This document shows, in pieces, positions 13,793 through 21,574 of a stretch of DNA of 43,785 nt. Position 1 is the first letter of the stretch. Each line of letters begins with the position of its first letter. Source of the stretch: an uncultured Lachnospiraceae bacterium (GTDB lineage: Bacteria; Bacillota; Clostridia; Lachnospirales; Lachnospiraceae); NCBI GenBank assembly GCA_910587155.1, contig CAJULA010000024.1, positions 1 to 43,785 of the forward strand. The letters are read 5' to 3'. The translations under genes and the position numbers were made by a program. Under the pieces are notes generated by a model. The model was not told where the DNA came from, made no database searches, and saw nothing but the letters and a program-made list of their open reading frames with translations.

Positions 13793-14993
13793 TAAATCCC
13801 TTTCGTACTTTTTCCAAAAGAGCATATTCACTCTGAAACGCTAATAGTCGAGTTTCAACGGTATCAAGCATTCGAGCAATTTTCCTTTGATTATCAGCTG
13901 ATGGAATGGCTACTGGAATACCCATAAGTAAGTCATCTGTCATTGAAACTCGATCATGTCTTACTCCTTGTGAACCGTTATCATAAATGTACCGGTGCCA
14001 TGCATCACTTTTGAAATACCAAGCGAGGTACGATGGATTAATATCGGCTTGCAAAACAAGACAAGTATATAGTGGAGAAATGATACCATTATCTTTTAGC
14101 GTATAACGATTGAACGGCCCATATGGAGCATTGTTGGATTTCCGTGGGTTATAAACAAAATCGCCCGTTTTGATTACAAAGTAATTTAAGGTATTCCCAT
14201 CGACTGCGATGTTCTTATCAAAAAAGTCTCGTTGCGGTATTAGACCATATTCAGCGGAATTAGTTATAACATTCTTAATCTTGCCATCAATATTTCTGCG
14301 TGACGCTTTTTTAAAAATGTTTCCAAGTTTGACATAAGACCACCCCACTCCTGATGAAGAATGAAAAATGTGCTGTATGACACCTCTTTTATACTTCTTG
14401 AGGGATTCTACAAGCGCACGTTGTAATTCAATCCGCCGATCTATTGTGTTTAGAAAATCAGCAATTTTCATTTGTTCAAAATAAGAGGGCAGAGTTAATC
14501 TCACGCTCATATAATCATCAAAGGATATATTCAATAGTCCATCCATACGCGCACTTGAAGAAACAAGACGCTTTAGCTGCTTATCCATTTTAGGATTATT
14601 AAGCTCCAACGCAACATAAGGTGTGAACTCTTTTTCGTCTATTTTAAAGCAATGATAAACATAAGGGATTCTAGCTTCATCTTCAAGCAGTTCATAACAA
14701 CAGCCATATTGTTTTGCCTTTGAGGCCCCATGATTATATGCCAATTCACCCTTTTTCAGAAGGATATATTTTTTGAGGCTTTGACCAGCATTATCTCTGG
14801 AATACTTATCAGATTGCATAATAAAGCCCTTTCCTGCACTCAACATCATAATATTAGCCATTGATTCTGGATCAGTACGATTGACCGAAGTAGCAATATT
14901 TCCTAAACATAGTGCTCTATACGGTTCCTCAAACCCCGGAAACCGCAGCTTCGGATACTTTTCGAGACCGTTACTTGAGGATACATTTGCCAT
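13773..14993 (-). CDS. hsdS: Expressed type I specificity subunit HsdS
   Basis: A 406-residue HsdS with two recognition domains (about 25-180 and 215-370) separated by the conserved helix V-E-S-L-K-K-Y-K-R-G. It determines the bipartite DNA target of the methylase and endonuclease. The start M-A-N-V lies outside the inversion repeat, which begins at the next codons. The ATG follows GGAGG inside the end of hsdM, with a 2-nt gap to its stop, so translation is coupled to hsdM. This is the only copy of the array with a start codon, ribosome binding site and promoter. Its TRD2 carries N-P-R-K-S-N-N-A-P-Y-G-P and R-H-D-R-V-S, shared with TRD1 of cassette 2. Confidence 0.93.
   Translation of the reverse strand: MANVSSSNGLEKYPKLRFPGFEEPYRALCLGNIATSVNRTDPESMANIMMLSAGKGFIMQSDKYSRDNAGQSLKKYILLKKGELAYNHGASKAKQYGCCYELLEDEARIPYVYHCFKIDEKEFTPYVALELNNPKMDKQLKRLVSSSARMDGLLNISFDDYMSVRLTLPSYFEQMKIADFLNTIDRRIELQRALVESLKKYKRGVIQHIFHSSSGVGWSYVKLGNIFKKASRRNIDGKIKNVITNSAEYGLIPQRDFFDKNIAVDGNTLNYFVIKTGDFVYNPRKSNNAPYGPFNRYTLKDNGIISPLYTCLVLQADINPSYLAWYFKSDAWHRYIYDNGSQGVRHDRVSMTDDLLMGIPVAIPSADNQRKIARMLDTVETRLLAFQSEYALLEKVRKGFMQQLFI
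14384..14424 (-). repeat. hsdS central repeat of the expressed copy
   Basis: The region encoding R-A-L-V-E-S-L-K-K-Y-K-R-G. It is inverted relative to 11112-11152 (one mismatch) and to 13149-13170, and direct to 12428-12468. It is the recipient site for second-domain exchange. Confidence 0.85.
14922..14980 (-). repeat. hsdS N-terminal inversion repeat of the expressed copy
   Basis: Located directly after the M-A-N-V start, so promoter, ribosome binding site and start codon stay fixed while everything downstream can be exchanged. It is identical to 12973-13031 and inverted relative to 10553-10609. Confidence 0.9.
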
Positions 14994-14995
14994 AG

Positions 14996-16564
14996 TTATC
15001 TTCCCTCCACATCAAAGGGAAAATCAAGTCCCAGCTCGTCAAAATAAGGTTTCAGCTGGGCATCAATATCTTTGATTTCACCCTGTAATTTTCGTATTTC
15101 CGCAGCCACTTCATTCAGATCAATTTCTTCTTCCGGTTCAAAAGTATCCACATATCGGGGAATATTGAGATTGAATCCATTTTCCTCAATTTCCTGCATA
15201 GTAGCAACATGAGCAAACTTATCTATATCAATGCGAGCCTCATATGCAGACGCAATCTTATCAATATCGCATTCACGAAGGATATTCTGATTTTTACCCG
15301 CTTCAAATTCCTTTGATGCGTCAATAAAGAAAATATTATCAGAATTTCCGTTTCTCTCTCTTTTCAGGACAAGGACACAAACGGGAATCCCTGTTCCGAA
15401 AAATAAGTTAGCCGGAAGGCCGATAACAGCATCCAAAACATTCATTTTCTGGATAAGATACTTACGAATCACTTCCTCCGCAGCACCCCGGAACAAAACA
15501 CCATGGGGCAGTAAGACAACTGCACGGCCATCCTCGTCCATATGGTAAACCATATGCTGTACAAAAGCAAAATCCGCTTTGCTTTTGGGAGCCAGCTTGC
15601 CATACTCGTTGAATCGCTCGTCCTCCAGAAATTTTGAATCCGCAGACCAATTTGCCGAGTATGGAGGATTAGCCACCTGCACACGGAATTTCTTTTCTCC
15701 AAAATAATCATGTTCCAGTGTGTTTCCGTTATAAATATTGAAATTACGGTATGGGATACCACGCAGAATCATGTTCATACGAGCCAGGTTATATGTTGTT
15801 GATGTTAGCTCCTGTCCATAATAATTCCTTACATTCGCGTAATTCTTCAAACGAAGGAGAAGCGAACCGGATCCACAGGTTGGATCGGCGGCATCTTTTA
15901 CATCTGTAAGTCCCAGGCAGGCTAACCGGCATAGCAGTTCTGCAGGGCCGGAAGGAGTATAAAATTCCCCTGCCTTCTTTCCGGCAGTCGCCGCAAACTG
16001 GCCAATCAGATACTCATACGCATTTCCAAGTATATCAATCTTCGTATCTTCCACATTAAAATTGATTTCATCCAGAGCTGCGATAATTTTAGCCATAACC
16101 GCACTTCTGTCCTTTACCGTATGCCCCAATCTGGTAGAATCAAGCTGCATATCAGAAAACAGTCCTTCAAAATCTTCCTGTGATTCGTTCCCTATGGTAG
16201 ATTCCATCAACGCGTTAATCGCTTTTTGCAAAAATTCAATATCAAAAGAACGGTTTTCAACCATTTTGACCATTTGGCCGAAAAGATACTGCGGTTCAAT
16301 TATATAGCCAAGGTCGCGCAATGCTTCTTCTACAACAGCTTCCTGATATTCTTCATCCGCCCATGCGTCCGTATAGGTAATTCCATCATCCTTCAAAAGA
16401 TTTTCCATGTACTTTTCTGTCCTGTTCGACAGATAATAATAGAAAATCATGCCAAGAATATAGTTTTTAAATTCATAAGCTTCCATGTTTCCTCTGAGAG
16501 CATTTGCCATGGCCCAAAGTTTTGTGCAAAGCTCTTTCTGGTGGTTTTGAATTGAGTTATCCAT
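14996..16564 (-). CDS. hsdM: Type I DNA methyltransferase subunit HsdM
   Basis: A 522-residue N6-adenine methyltransferase of the type I family. An N-terminal helical HsdM domain (L-W-A-M-A-N-A-L-R-G-N-M-E-A-Y-E-F-K-N-Y-I split here for brevity) precedes the SAM site D-P-T-C-G-S-G-S near residue 231 and the catalytic N-P-P-Y near 301. A C-terminal helix contacts HsdS. With HsdS it forms the M2S1 methylase, and with HsdR the restriction complex. The start is supported by AAGGAG about 10 nt upstream. It lies 14 nt after hsdR and 2 nt before hsdS. The length is typical and no damage is visible. Confidence 0.95.
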   Translation of the reverse strand: MDNSIQNHQKELCTKLWAMANALRGNMEAYEFKNYILGMIFYYYLSNRTEKYMENLLKDDGITYTDAWADEEYQEAVVEEALRDLGYIIEPQYLFGQMVKMVENRSFDIEFLQKAINALMESTIGNESQEDFEGLFSDMQLDSTRLGHTVKDRSAVMAKIIAALDEINFNVEDTKIDILGNAYEYLIGQFAATAGKKAGEFYTPSGPAELLCRLACLGLTDVKDAADPTCGSGSLLLRLKNYANVRNYYGQELTSTTYNLARMNMILRGIPYRNFNIYNGNTLEHDYFGEKKFRVQVANPPYSANWSADSKFLEDERFNEYGKLAPKSKADFAFVQHMVYHMDEDGRAVVLLPHGVLFRGAAEEVIRKYLIQKMNVLDAVIGLPANLFFGTGIPVCVLVLKRERNGNSDNIFFIDASKEFEAGKNQNILRECDIDKIASAYEARIDIDKFAHVATMQEIEENGFNLNIPRYVDTFEPEEEIDLNEVAAEIRKLQGEIKDIDAQLKPYFDELGLDFPFDVEGR

Positions 16565-16578
16565 TTTTATCTGTCTCC

Positions 16579-19344
16579 TTATTCATATTTTTCAGAATGT
16601 TTTCTAATGAAATCAGTAATGCGGTTTACAAGCGATCTTTTTTTCAGCAGCGGCATAGGTTTCTCTATGCGGTCGCGGATATTGCCGACATCCAGCGTAC
16701 CAGAAAATTCATACTCAGAGATTATATCCGTAAGCATTTTGGAATCAATATCTTCCGTTTCGGCAAAAGCAGCAATTTCTTTCCTCTTTTCTTCATTCTC
16801 AAAATCATTATAAGCCGCATCAATTTCATCCGCACTGTTCAAAGCAACAACAACATCATCCAGGAAAGCCTGCAAAATTTCCACCTTGCGGAGAAGCTGG
16901 GGATTGTCCGTTCTCGAAAGTTCTTCTTTGATCTGCCTAATATCATAATCTTTCTGTTCGGCATCATCAAAATGAATATTGCGGATCAAGTTCATGATAT
17001 AAGCAACGTTAATCCGGTCACTTTCCATTAGCTCGATACAAAAATCGACGTCATTTAATACGGATACCACAGTACGGTCGTTCGTAATCCTTGCATGGAG
17101 TGCCTTGTATTTACTTTTATAATCCTCATGTTCCTGCTCTGTCATAAGCAGCTGATCTTTGTCAAAACTAAATTCAACAAAGGTTTTCAGAGATTGCAGA
17201 TACTTTGTCAGTTCCCGGAAGGTCAGAACAAAAGTACGCTGATCATTTTCATCCTGCATGGTATCAATGGCTTCTGGAGTAGGTGCGATCTCCCGGAGTT
17301 TAATCACCATCTCATTGAATTTTTCAACAAAATACTCATAAGAAGGAACCAGAGCGGCTTCTGGATGCCCCATTGAAAATAGTGTGAGAGCGTCATCCGT
17401 CTGCTTTTTCAAATTACGGTAACAGATAATAATACCAAATGGCTTTGTTTCCTTTTCCACTCTGTTAGTACGGGAATAAGCCTGAAGCAGATCATGATAC
17501 TTCAAATCCTTATCTACATAAAGAACCTGGAGTGGCTTGCTGTCAAATCCGGTTAGGAACATATTTACAACAATCAGAATGTCCAGCGGTTTTGTTTTCT
17601 TCCCTTTTACCCTGTCTGATATATCTTTATGGTAAGCAGAAAAGGTATCCGTAGAGAAATTAGTATTGTACATGCCATTGTAGTCATCAATGATACGCTC
17701 CAGCGCATCACGGCTGTGTTCATCTTTGCCTTCGGATTCTTCGTTTTGTCCAAAAGAAAAAATACCCGCAATGTTCAGGTCATGTTTAATCTGTTTAAAT
17801 ATATCATAATATTTTATCAGAGCTTCTATGGAAGAAACCGCAAAAATAGCTGTGTATTGTCCGTTTCGTGTTTTTGATTTATGGTTCTGGACAATATGGT
17901 TTGCAATCAATGACATCCGTTCTTCCGAAAGATATAATTCACCCACATCAATCGCATCCGCTGTAGTGGGATCATCCCAGTCAAAGTCCCCTTTCAGCGT
18001 GTTGATATACTCCACATGAAATCCCAGGACATTATTATCAAAAATCGCATCTTTAATCAAATAATTATGCAGGCATTCTCCGAAAAGCATTTCCGTTGTC
18101 TGCGTAATCTTTCCTTCGACTTTCCCATTTTCCGGGAAACGCGGAGTGCCGGTAAAACCAAAAAACTGTGCTTTTTGAAAGTGCCGGACAATATCTTTGT
18201 GCATATCCCCAAACTGACTGCGGTGACATTCATCAACGATGAATACAACTTTTTCATCCTTATATGCATCCATAATCCTTGCATATTGCGGACGCTTAAC
18301 AGCGTTGGCCATCTTCTGTATCGTTGTGACGATCAACTGTTTATTTTTATCCTGCATTTGCTTGACAAGTATGTTTGTCCTGTCAGTGGCATCAACGGAT
18401 CCGGATTCAAATTTATTAAATTCCTCTGTTGTCTGGGAATCCAGATCTTTACGGTCAACCAGAAATATAACCTTCTTGATATTTGGATTTGCAGCAAGTA
18501 TTTGTGCCGTCTTAAAGGAAGTCAATGTTTTTCCTGCACCGGTAGTATGCCAGATATAGGCGTTTCGGTTTGTCAAAGTAGCCTGACGCACAAGAGCTTC
18601 AACTGCATATACCTGATATGGCCGCATTACCATCAAGTTCTTATCGGTATCATTCAATATCATATAGCGTGTAAACATCTTGATGATATGATCCCGCGCA
18701 AGAAAATTAAGGGAAAAATCTTTCAAATTCGTGATTCGGACATTATCAAAATCAGTCCAGAAAAAAGCAAGGCTATGCATCCATTCCTTATCAGAATTTG
18801 CAAAGTATTTTGTATCAACTCCGTTGGAAACAACAAAAAGTTGTATGTAGTGGTACAAACCGGTAAATGAATGCTTTTTGTATCTTCCCATAATTTGATT
18901 TACGGCTTCCCGAATATCAATTCCCCTGCGTTTTAATTCTACATGAATCAGCGGAAGACCGTTTACTAAAATCGTAACATCATAGCGATTTACATATTTT
19001 CCAACTACTGTTGTCTGGTGCGTTACCTGAAAAATATTTTTGGTATGGTCGGCATCATAAAAGGACAAATAAACCTTTGTACCATCCTCACGCTCCAAAA
19101 CAAACTTATCCCTTAAAATTTTTGCACTCTGAAAAACGGATTTTCCAAGCATATGATTAAAAATCCGCTCCCATTCCTTTTCTGTCAACGAAGTATCCAG
19201 CTTTGATTCATTGAATTTTTCAAACTGTGCTTTAAAATTTTCAACAAGGGCATCATAGTCAGGTATCTGAACCGATTCATACCCTTGTTTATTCAGCTGC
19301 TCAATAAATTGCAGCTCTAATTCTGCTTCGCTCTGGTACGCCAT
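16579..19344 (-). CDS. hsdR: Type I restriction subunit HsdR
   Basis: A 921-residue restriction and translocation subunit. The N-terminal nuclease has the D(x)ELK pattern in Y-D-V-T-I-L-V-N-G-L-P and H-V-E-L-K-R-R-G near residue 135. The SF2 motor has H-T-T-G-A-G-K-T (Walker A, about 268), V-D-E-C-H-R-S (DExH, about 372), F-T-G-T-P, and the second RecA-like domain with N-M-F-L-T-G-F-D-S and Q-A-Y-S-R-T-N-R. A C-terminal helical domain binds the methylase. It is somewhat shorter than the EcoR124I homologue but intact. The start at 19344 has GGAGATGAAGAT just upstream. It is the second gene of the regulator-hsdR-hsdM-hsdS operon. Confidence 0.95.
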   Translation of the reverse strand: MAYQSEAELELQFIEQLNKQGYESVQIPDYDALVENFKAQFEKFNESKLDTSLTEKEWERIFNHMLGKSVFQSAKILRDKFVLEREDGTKVYLSFYDADHTKNIFQVTHQTTVVGKYVNRYDVTILVNGLPLIHVELKRRGIDIREAVNQIMGRYKKHSFTGLYHYIQLFVVSNGVDTKYFANSDKEWMHSLAFFWTDFDNVRITNLKDFSLNFLARDHIIKMFTRYMILNDTDKNLMVMRPYQVYAVEALVRQATLTNRNAYIWHTTGAGKTLTSFKTAQILAANPNIKKVIFLVDRKDLDSQTTEEFNKFESGSVDATDRTNILVKQMQDKNKQLIVTTIQKMANAVKRPQYARIMDAYKDEKVVFIVDECHRSQFGDMHKDIVRHFQKAQFFGFTGTPRFPENGKVEGKITQTTEMLFGECLHNYLIKDAIFDNNVLGFHVEYINTLKGDFDWDDPTTADAIDVGELYLSEERMSLIANHIVQNHKSKTRNGQYTAIFAVSSIEALIKYYDIFKQIKHDLNIAGIFSFGQNEESEGKDEHSRDALERIIDDYNGMYNTNFSTDTFSAYHKDISDRVKGKKTKPLDILIVVNMFLTGFDSKPLQVLYVDKDLKYHDLLQAYSRTNRVEKETKPFGIIICYRNLKKQTDDALTLFSMGHPEAALVPSYEYFVEKFNEMVIKLREIAPTPEAIDTMQDENDQRTFVLTFRELTKYLQSLKTFVEFSFDKDQLLMTEQEHEDYKSKYKALHARITNDRTVVSVLNDVDFCIELMESDRINVAYIMNLIRNIHFDDAEQKDYDIRQIKEELSRTDNPQLLRKVEILQAFLDDVVVALNSADEIDAAYNDFENEEKRKEIAAFAETEDIDSKMLTDIISEYEFSGTLDVGNIRDRIEKPMPLLKKRSLVNRITDFIRKHSEKYE

Positions 19345-19354
19345 ATCTTCATCT

Positions 19355-19367
19355 CCATTACTTGAGG
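19355..19367 (-). repeat. Short match to the hsdS repeat edge upstream of hsdR
   Basis: The minus strand reads CCTCAAGTAATGG, matching 12 of 13 bases of the outer edge of the hsdS N-terminal repeat (CCTCAAGTAACGG). It overlaps the hsdR ribosome binding site. It may be chance or a remnant of how the array was built. Confidence 0.35.
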
Positions 19368-19419
19368 ATTATTTGGGGCTGCACGAATAATTACTGATTT
19401 TCGGCTTGCGTTTTAAAAT

Positions 19420-19632
19420 TTATTGTCTGCCGTCCTTCACGGCTTCGCAAATATCACCAATGTCACAGTTTAAGTAGTCGCAGATACGCAGAAGGACGGA
19501 AAGAGCTACTTCCTCCCCTTTTGTAAGTTTGCTCACCGTACTCGGAGACAGCCCGATCTCCAGCCGTAAAGCTGATTTCGGAATGTCCCTCTCAATTAAC
19601 AGCACCCATAATTTTTTATAGCTTATCTTCAT
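19420..19632 (-). CDS. Small Cro/CI-type HTH regulator heading the restriction operon
   Basis: A 70-residue helix-turn-helix protein: K-S-A-L-R-L-E-I-G-L-S-P-S-T-V-S-K-L forms the HTH and V-L-L-R-I-C-D-Y-L-N-C-D-I-G-D-I ends the domain, like the YozG/HTH_26 family. ATG at 19632 follows GGGG by about 10 nt; the codon before it is TTG. It is 75 nt upstream of hsdR and shares the promoter at 19675-19703, so it probably controls restriction gene expression, as controller proteins do. It is clearly related to the HTH protein at 21231-21440. Confidence 0.85.
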   Translation of the reverse strand: MKISYKKLWVLLIERDIPKSALRLEIGLSPSTVSKLTKGEEVALSVLLRICDYLNCDIGDICEAVKDGRQ

Positions 19633-19674
19633 CAAATCATACCCCGCTCATTCAATGATAGTGAGAGTTATTCT

Positions 19675-19703
19675 ATTATACCCGATAAATTCCGCGAGTT
19701 CAA
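19675..19703 (-). promoter_or_regulatory. Promoter of the type I restriction operon
   Basis: TTGAAC (19698-19703) and TATAAT (19675-19680) on the minus strand are spaced by 17 nt, close to consensus. The start point would be near 19668, giving a leader of about 35 nt before the HTH gene. CTCA and TGAG half-sites about 11 nt apart in the leader could be an autoregulatory operator; this last point is weak. Confidence 0.8.
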
Positions 19704-19716
19704 GATTTGTGTACGA

Positions 19717-20006
19717 TTATCCGTAAAATAATCCGCATTCTCGAAACATTTGGGGCAGCGTTAGTTCCATTTGATTCAATTTCGGTATAACAGCGGCAAG
19801 CAATGGATTAGAATATCCTTTACGGATATTCCAATCCACCACTTGCCCGCCTGCGGCGTTCTCGTTTTGCTTGTTGGGGACACCCCAAGCCCCGGCAAAA
19901 TGCGCTGCCGCTTTTTTGCGAACACACCTTGCGGTGTGGCTTTTCACACAGGCAGGGCCCGTGTGTACTCCCTCCGGTCGCCCCTGCCGCACTCCGCGCG
20001 GCAGAT
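19717..20006. other. GC-rich hairpin block, possible transfer origin or structured RNA
   Basis: Nearly 300 bp without a credible gene. Inverted repeats: 19805-19837 (GGATTAGAATATCC/GGATATTCCAATCC with single bulges), 19874-19888 (TTGGGG/CCCCAA, 3-nt loop), 19923-19938 (CACACC/GGTGTG, 4-nt loop) and 19945-19965 (CACAC/GTGTG). A 91-codon minus frame crosses the block but has no ribosome binding site and an arginine/alanine-rich composition. Clustered hairpins beside a module boundary resemble an oriT or a single-strand origin. No nic consensus was recognised, so the assignment stays open. Confidence 0.4.
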
Positions 20007-20723
20007 TCAGTCCTGATACCGTTCAGGACAATAAAAAATCAGCAGGTCTATCTCTCTTAAATCACCTTCATCCATATCGCGGCTGTCACAGGAAATATAA
20101 TAATTTCCAAAAGTAAAAGCCGTGATCTTTTCTTCAAAAAGCCGTATTTCCCCAGTGCTGAAGTCAATCACTCCCATACAGAAAGGCACGTCCGACCAGC
20201 AATGTTCCATCATCTGATTCAGGCAGTCCGAACACAGGTGGGAAGCTGTTTTTTCCATATCCAGTGCTTTATTTTTATCGAAAGACAAGTGCCCATGGGC
20301 GTACCCTCTGTTTGTATCTGCCGTCACGGAAAGGAAGAATCCGCCTTCTCCGGTATTGGTGATATGAGTAGACGAGCCTTGTTCCGCTTCCTCAATCAGT
20401 TTCCCAAAATCATCATAGCGGTTGATCGTGACAGGAGCCAGGTCAAAAGAGTTCAGATTGACAATACCGAGATTTTCCTGCCCACGGTACAAAGGCAGAA
20501 CGGTTCCCTTCCCTTCGCCGCAGACAATACAGTCTTCCGGTGATGTGTCAGAAACATATTGCGGTGGGTTTTCTGTCTCTATGATTTCTGTCTGGCCCGT
20601 GCTTTCCGGCTGGTTTTCTGCGTGGCTTTCTGGCTGGCATCCGGCTGCAAGAAGCACAAAGAAAAATGCAGATACCGTCAGGCAGCTGTGCCAGCTTCTT
20701 GCGAAAAAACTCCTGTTTTTCAT
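20007..20723 (-). CDS. Lipoprotein of unknown function
   Basis: A 238-residue protein with a lipoprotein signal: positive N-terminus (M-K-N-R), hydrophobic core, and lipobox L-A-A-G-C ending near residue 29, followed by a polar serine/glutamate-rich linker. The mature domain has two C-x2-C pairs (I-V-C-G and H-L-C-S-D-C) and a beta-rich pattern; no family was recognised. ATG at 20723 has AGGAGG 9 nt upstream, whereas the longer ORF start at 20792 lies in the promoter. It is expected to be anchored on the outer face of the membrane. It is divergent from an XRE regulator with palindromic operators between them, so it is probably repressed by that protein. Confidence 0.75.
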   Translation of the reverse strand: MKNRSFFARSWHSCLTVSAFFFVLLAAGCQPESHAENQPESTGQTEIIETENPPQYVSDTSPEDCIVCGEGKGTVLPLYRGQENLGIVNLNSFDLAPVTINRYDDFGKLIEEAEQGSSTHITNTGEGGFFLSVTADTNRGYAHGHLSFDKNKALDMEKTASHLCSDCLNQMMEHCWSDVPFCMGVIDFSTGEIRLFEEKITAFTFGNYYISCDSRDMDEGDLREIDLLIFYCPERYQD

Positions 20724-20763
20724 CAGATCATCCTCCTGTCGTGTCAAATCGTTCATATTTAAT

Positions 20764-20792
20764 ATTATATCCAGTATAACTGGATAACTCAA
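20764..20792 (-). promoter_or_regulatory. Promoter of the lipoprotein gene
   Basis: TTGAGT (20787-20792) and TATAAT (20764-20769) on the minus strand with a 17-nt spacer. The spacer is almost wholly occupied by a perfect palindrome (20768-20786), so a bound repressor would exclude RNA polymerase. Confidence 0.75.
20768..20786. promoter_or_regulatory. Perfect operator palindrome 1
   Basis: TATCCAGT-ATA-ACTGGATA, 8-bp perfect arms with a 3-bp centre, between the -35 and -10 boxes of the lipoprotein promoter. It is the likely binding site of the divergent XRE protein. Confidence 0.7.
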
Positions 20793-20798
20793 TCAAAA

Positions 20799-20817
20799 TA
20801 TACAGTTTGTCCAGATA
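20799..20817. promoter_or_regulatory. Operator palindrome 2, imperfect
   Basis: TATACAGTTTGTCCAGATA matches 13 of 19 positions of operator 1 on the opposite reading. Centres of the two sites are 31 bp apart, about three helical turns, favouring cooperative binding on one DNA face. Confidence 0.5.
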
Positions 20818-20865
20818 TAAATACCATAGGTGTAGGGTACAATTATACAAAAGGGGCGGCATGTT

Positions 20866-21174
20866 ATGTTTGAGGACTTATTTTACGACAGACTGATAAA
20901 ATTGAGAGAGCGGAAGGGAGTGTCCGCAAGAGAAATGAGCCTTGCCATCGGGCAAAGCCCCGGATATATCAACGGGCTTGAAAACCGGAACGGCTTTCCG
21001 TCCATGCAGGTATTTTTCTATATCTGTGAATACCTGGATGTCACGCCGTCGGAATTTTTTGACGACGGCAACAGCCATCCGTCAGAATACCGCGAGATGC
21101 AGAAAGACATGGAGGCGCTGGACGAAAAAAGCCGCCAGAATGTACTGGCGATCATCAAAGGGCTGAAACGCTGA
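20866..21174 (+). CDS. XRE-family transcriptional regulator
   Basis: A 102-residue regulator with an N-terminal HTH_3 domain: R-L-I-K-L-R-E-R-K-G-V-S-A-R-E-M-S-L-A-I-G, then S-P-G-Y-I-N-G-L-E-N and F-Y-I-C-E-Y-L-D-V-T-P. The charged C-terminal helix probably dimerises. AGGGGCGG precedes the ATG. It is divergent from the lipoprotein gene across a 140-bp region with two related palindromes, so I infer that it regulates itself and the lipoprotein. The target signal is unknown. Confidence 0.88.
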   Translation: MFEDLFYDRLIKLRERKGVSAREMSLAIGQSPGYINGLENRNGFPSMQVFFYICEYLDVTPSEFFDDGNSHPSEYREMQKDMEALDEKSRQNVLAIIKGLKR

Positions 21175-21197
21175 GCGGCGGCAGACAGAGAGAAAAA

Positions 21198-21223
21198 GAC
21201 ACGGGCGTATCAATTCCCGTGTC
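21198..21223. terminator. Bidirectional terminator between convergent regulators
   Basis: GACACGGG and CCCGTGTC arms (8 bp) with a 10-nt loop. The minus strand continues with TTTTT (ending the gene at 21231) and the plus strand with CTCTTTATT (ending the XRE gene). Confidence 0.75.
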
Positions 21224-21230
21224 CTCTTTA

Positions 21231-21440
21231 TTACCTTTCACATATTTCCAGCAGATCCGCAATATCGCAGTCAAAATAATCGCACAGCCTGATGATCAGG
21301 TTCGCATCCACACGTTGAAATTCGTCCCTGCAATATCGGTTAAAATTCCCTCTCTGAAGGTCTAAATCTTTGCAGATTTTTGTCTTGCTTATTTTCTTTT
21401 CCTGCAGCAATTCCATGATCCTGATGTGTAAATATTTCAT
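21231..21440 (-). CDS. Small HTH regulator (YozG-like)
   Basis: A 69-residue Cro/CI-type HTH: I-S-K-T-K-I-C-K-D-L-D-L-Q-R-G-N-F-N-R-Y forms the HTH, and L-I-I-R-L-C-D-Y-F-D-C-D-I-A-D-L-L ends the domain, the same ending as the restriction-operon regulator at 19420. Two starts fit, 21446 and 21440. AGGAG lies 10 nt before the latter and only 4 nt before the former. A minus-strand TATAAT about 27-32 nt upstream is a plausible -10. It is divergent from the small-protein pair at 21575, which it may regulate. Confidence 0.8.
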   Translation of the reverse strand: MKYLHIRIMELLQEKKISKTKICKDLDLQRGNFNRYCRDEFQRVDANLIIRLCDYFDCDIADLLEICER

Positions 21441-21502
21441 TTCCATACCTCTCCTGTCAAAATTATTATAGACATATATTTTAAAAATAAATACTTACGG
21501 TA

Positions 21503-21532
21503 TAGACAGGAAAAGAATATATACTATATAAT
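21503..21532 (+). promoter_or_regulatory. Promoter of the 21575-22059 gene pair
   Basis: TAGACA (21503-21508) and TATAAT (21527-21532) spaced by 18 nt, upstream of the AAGGAG-preceded start at 21575. The region is shared with the divergent HTH gene. Confidence 0.6.
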
Positions 21533-21574
21533 TAAACAGTATATAAATATGCACACCAGACAAGGAGAAACTCT

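Noticed and set aside
10553..14980. Could the repeated units be a CRISPR array?
   Set aside because: The repeats are 20-60 bp, few, in both orientations, separated by hundreds of bases, and encode conserved HsdS segments.
19717..19992. 91-codon minus-strand frame over the hairpin block
   Set aside because: It starts at GTG without a ribosome binding site and is full of inverted-repeat-derived residues; better explained as non-coding.
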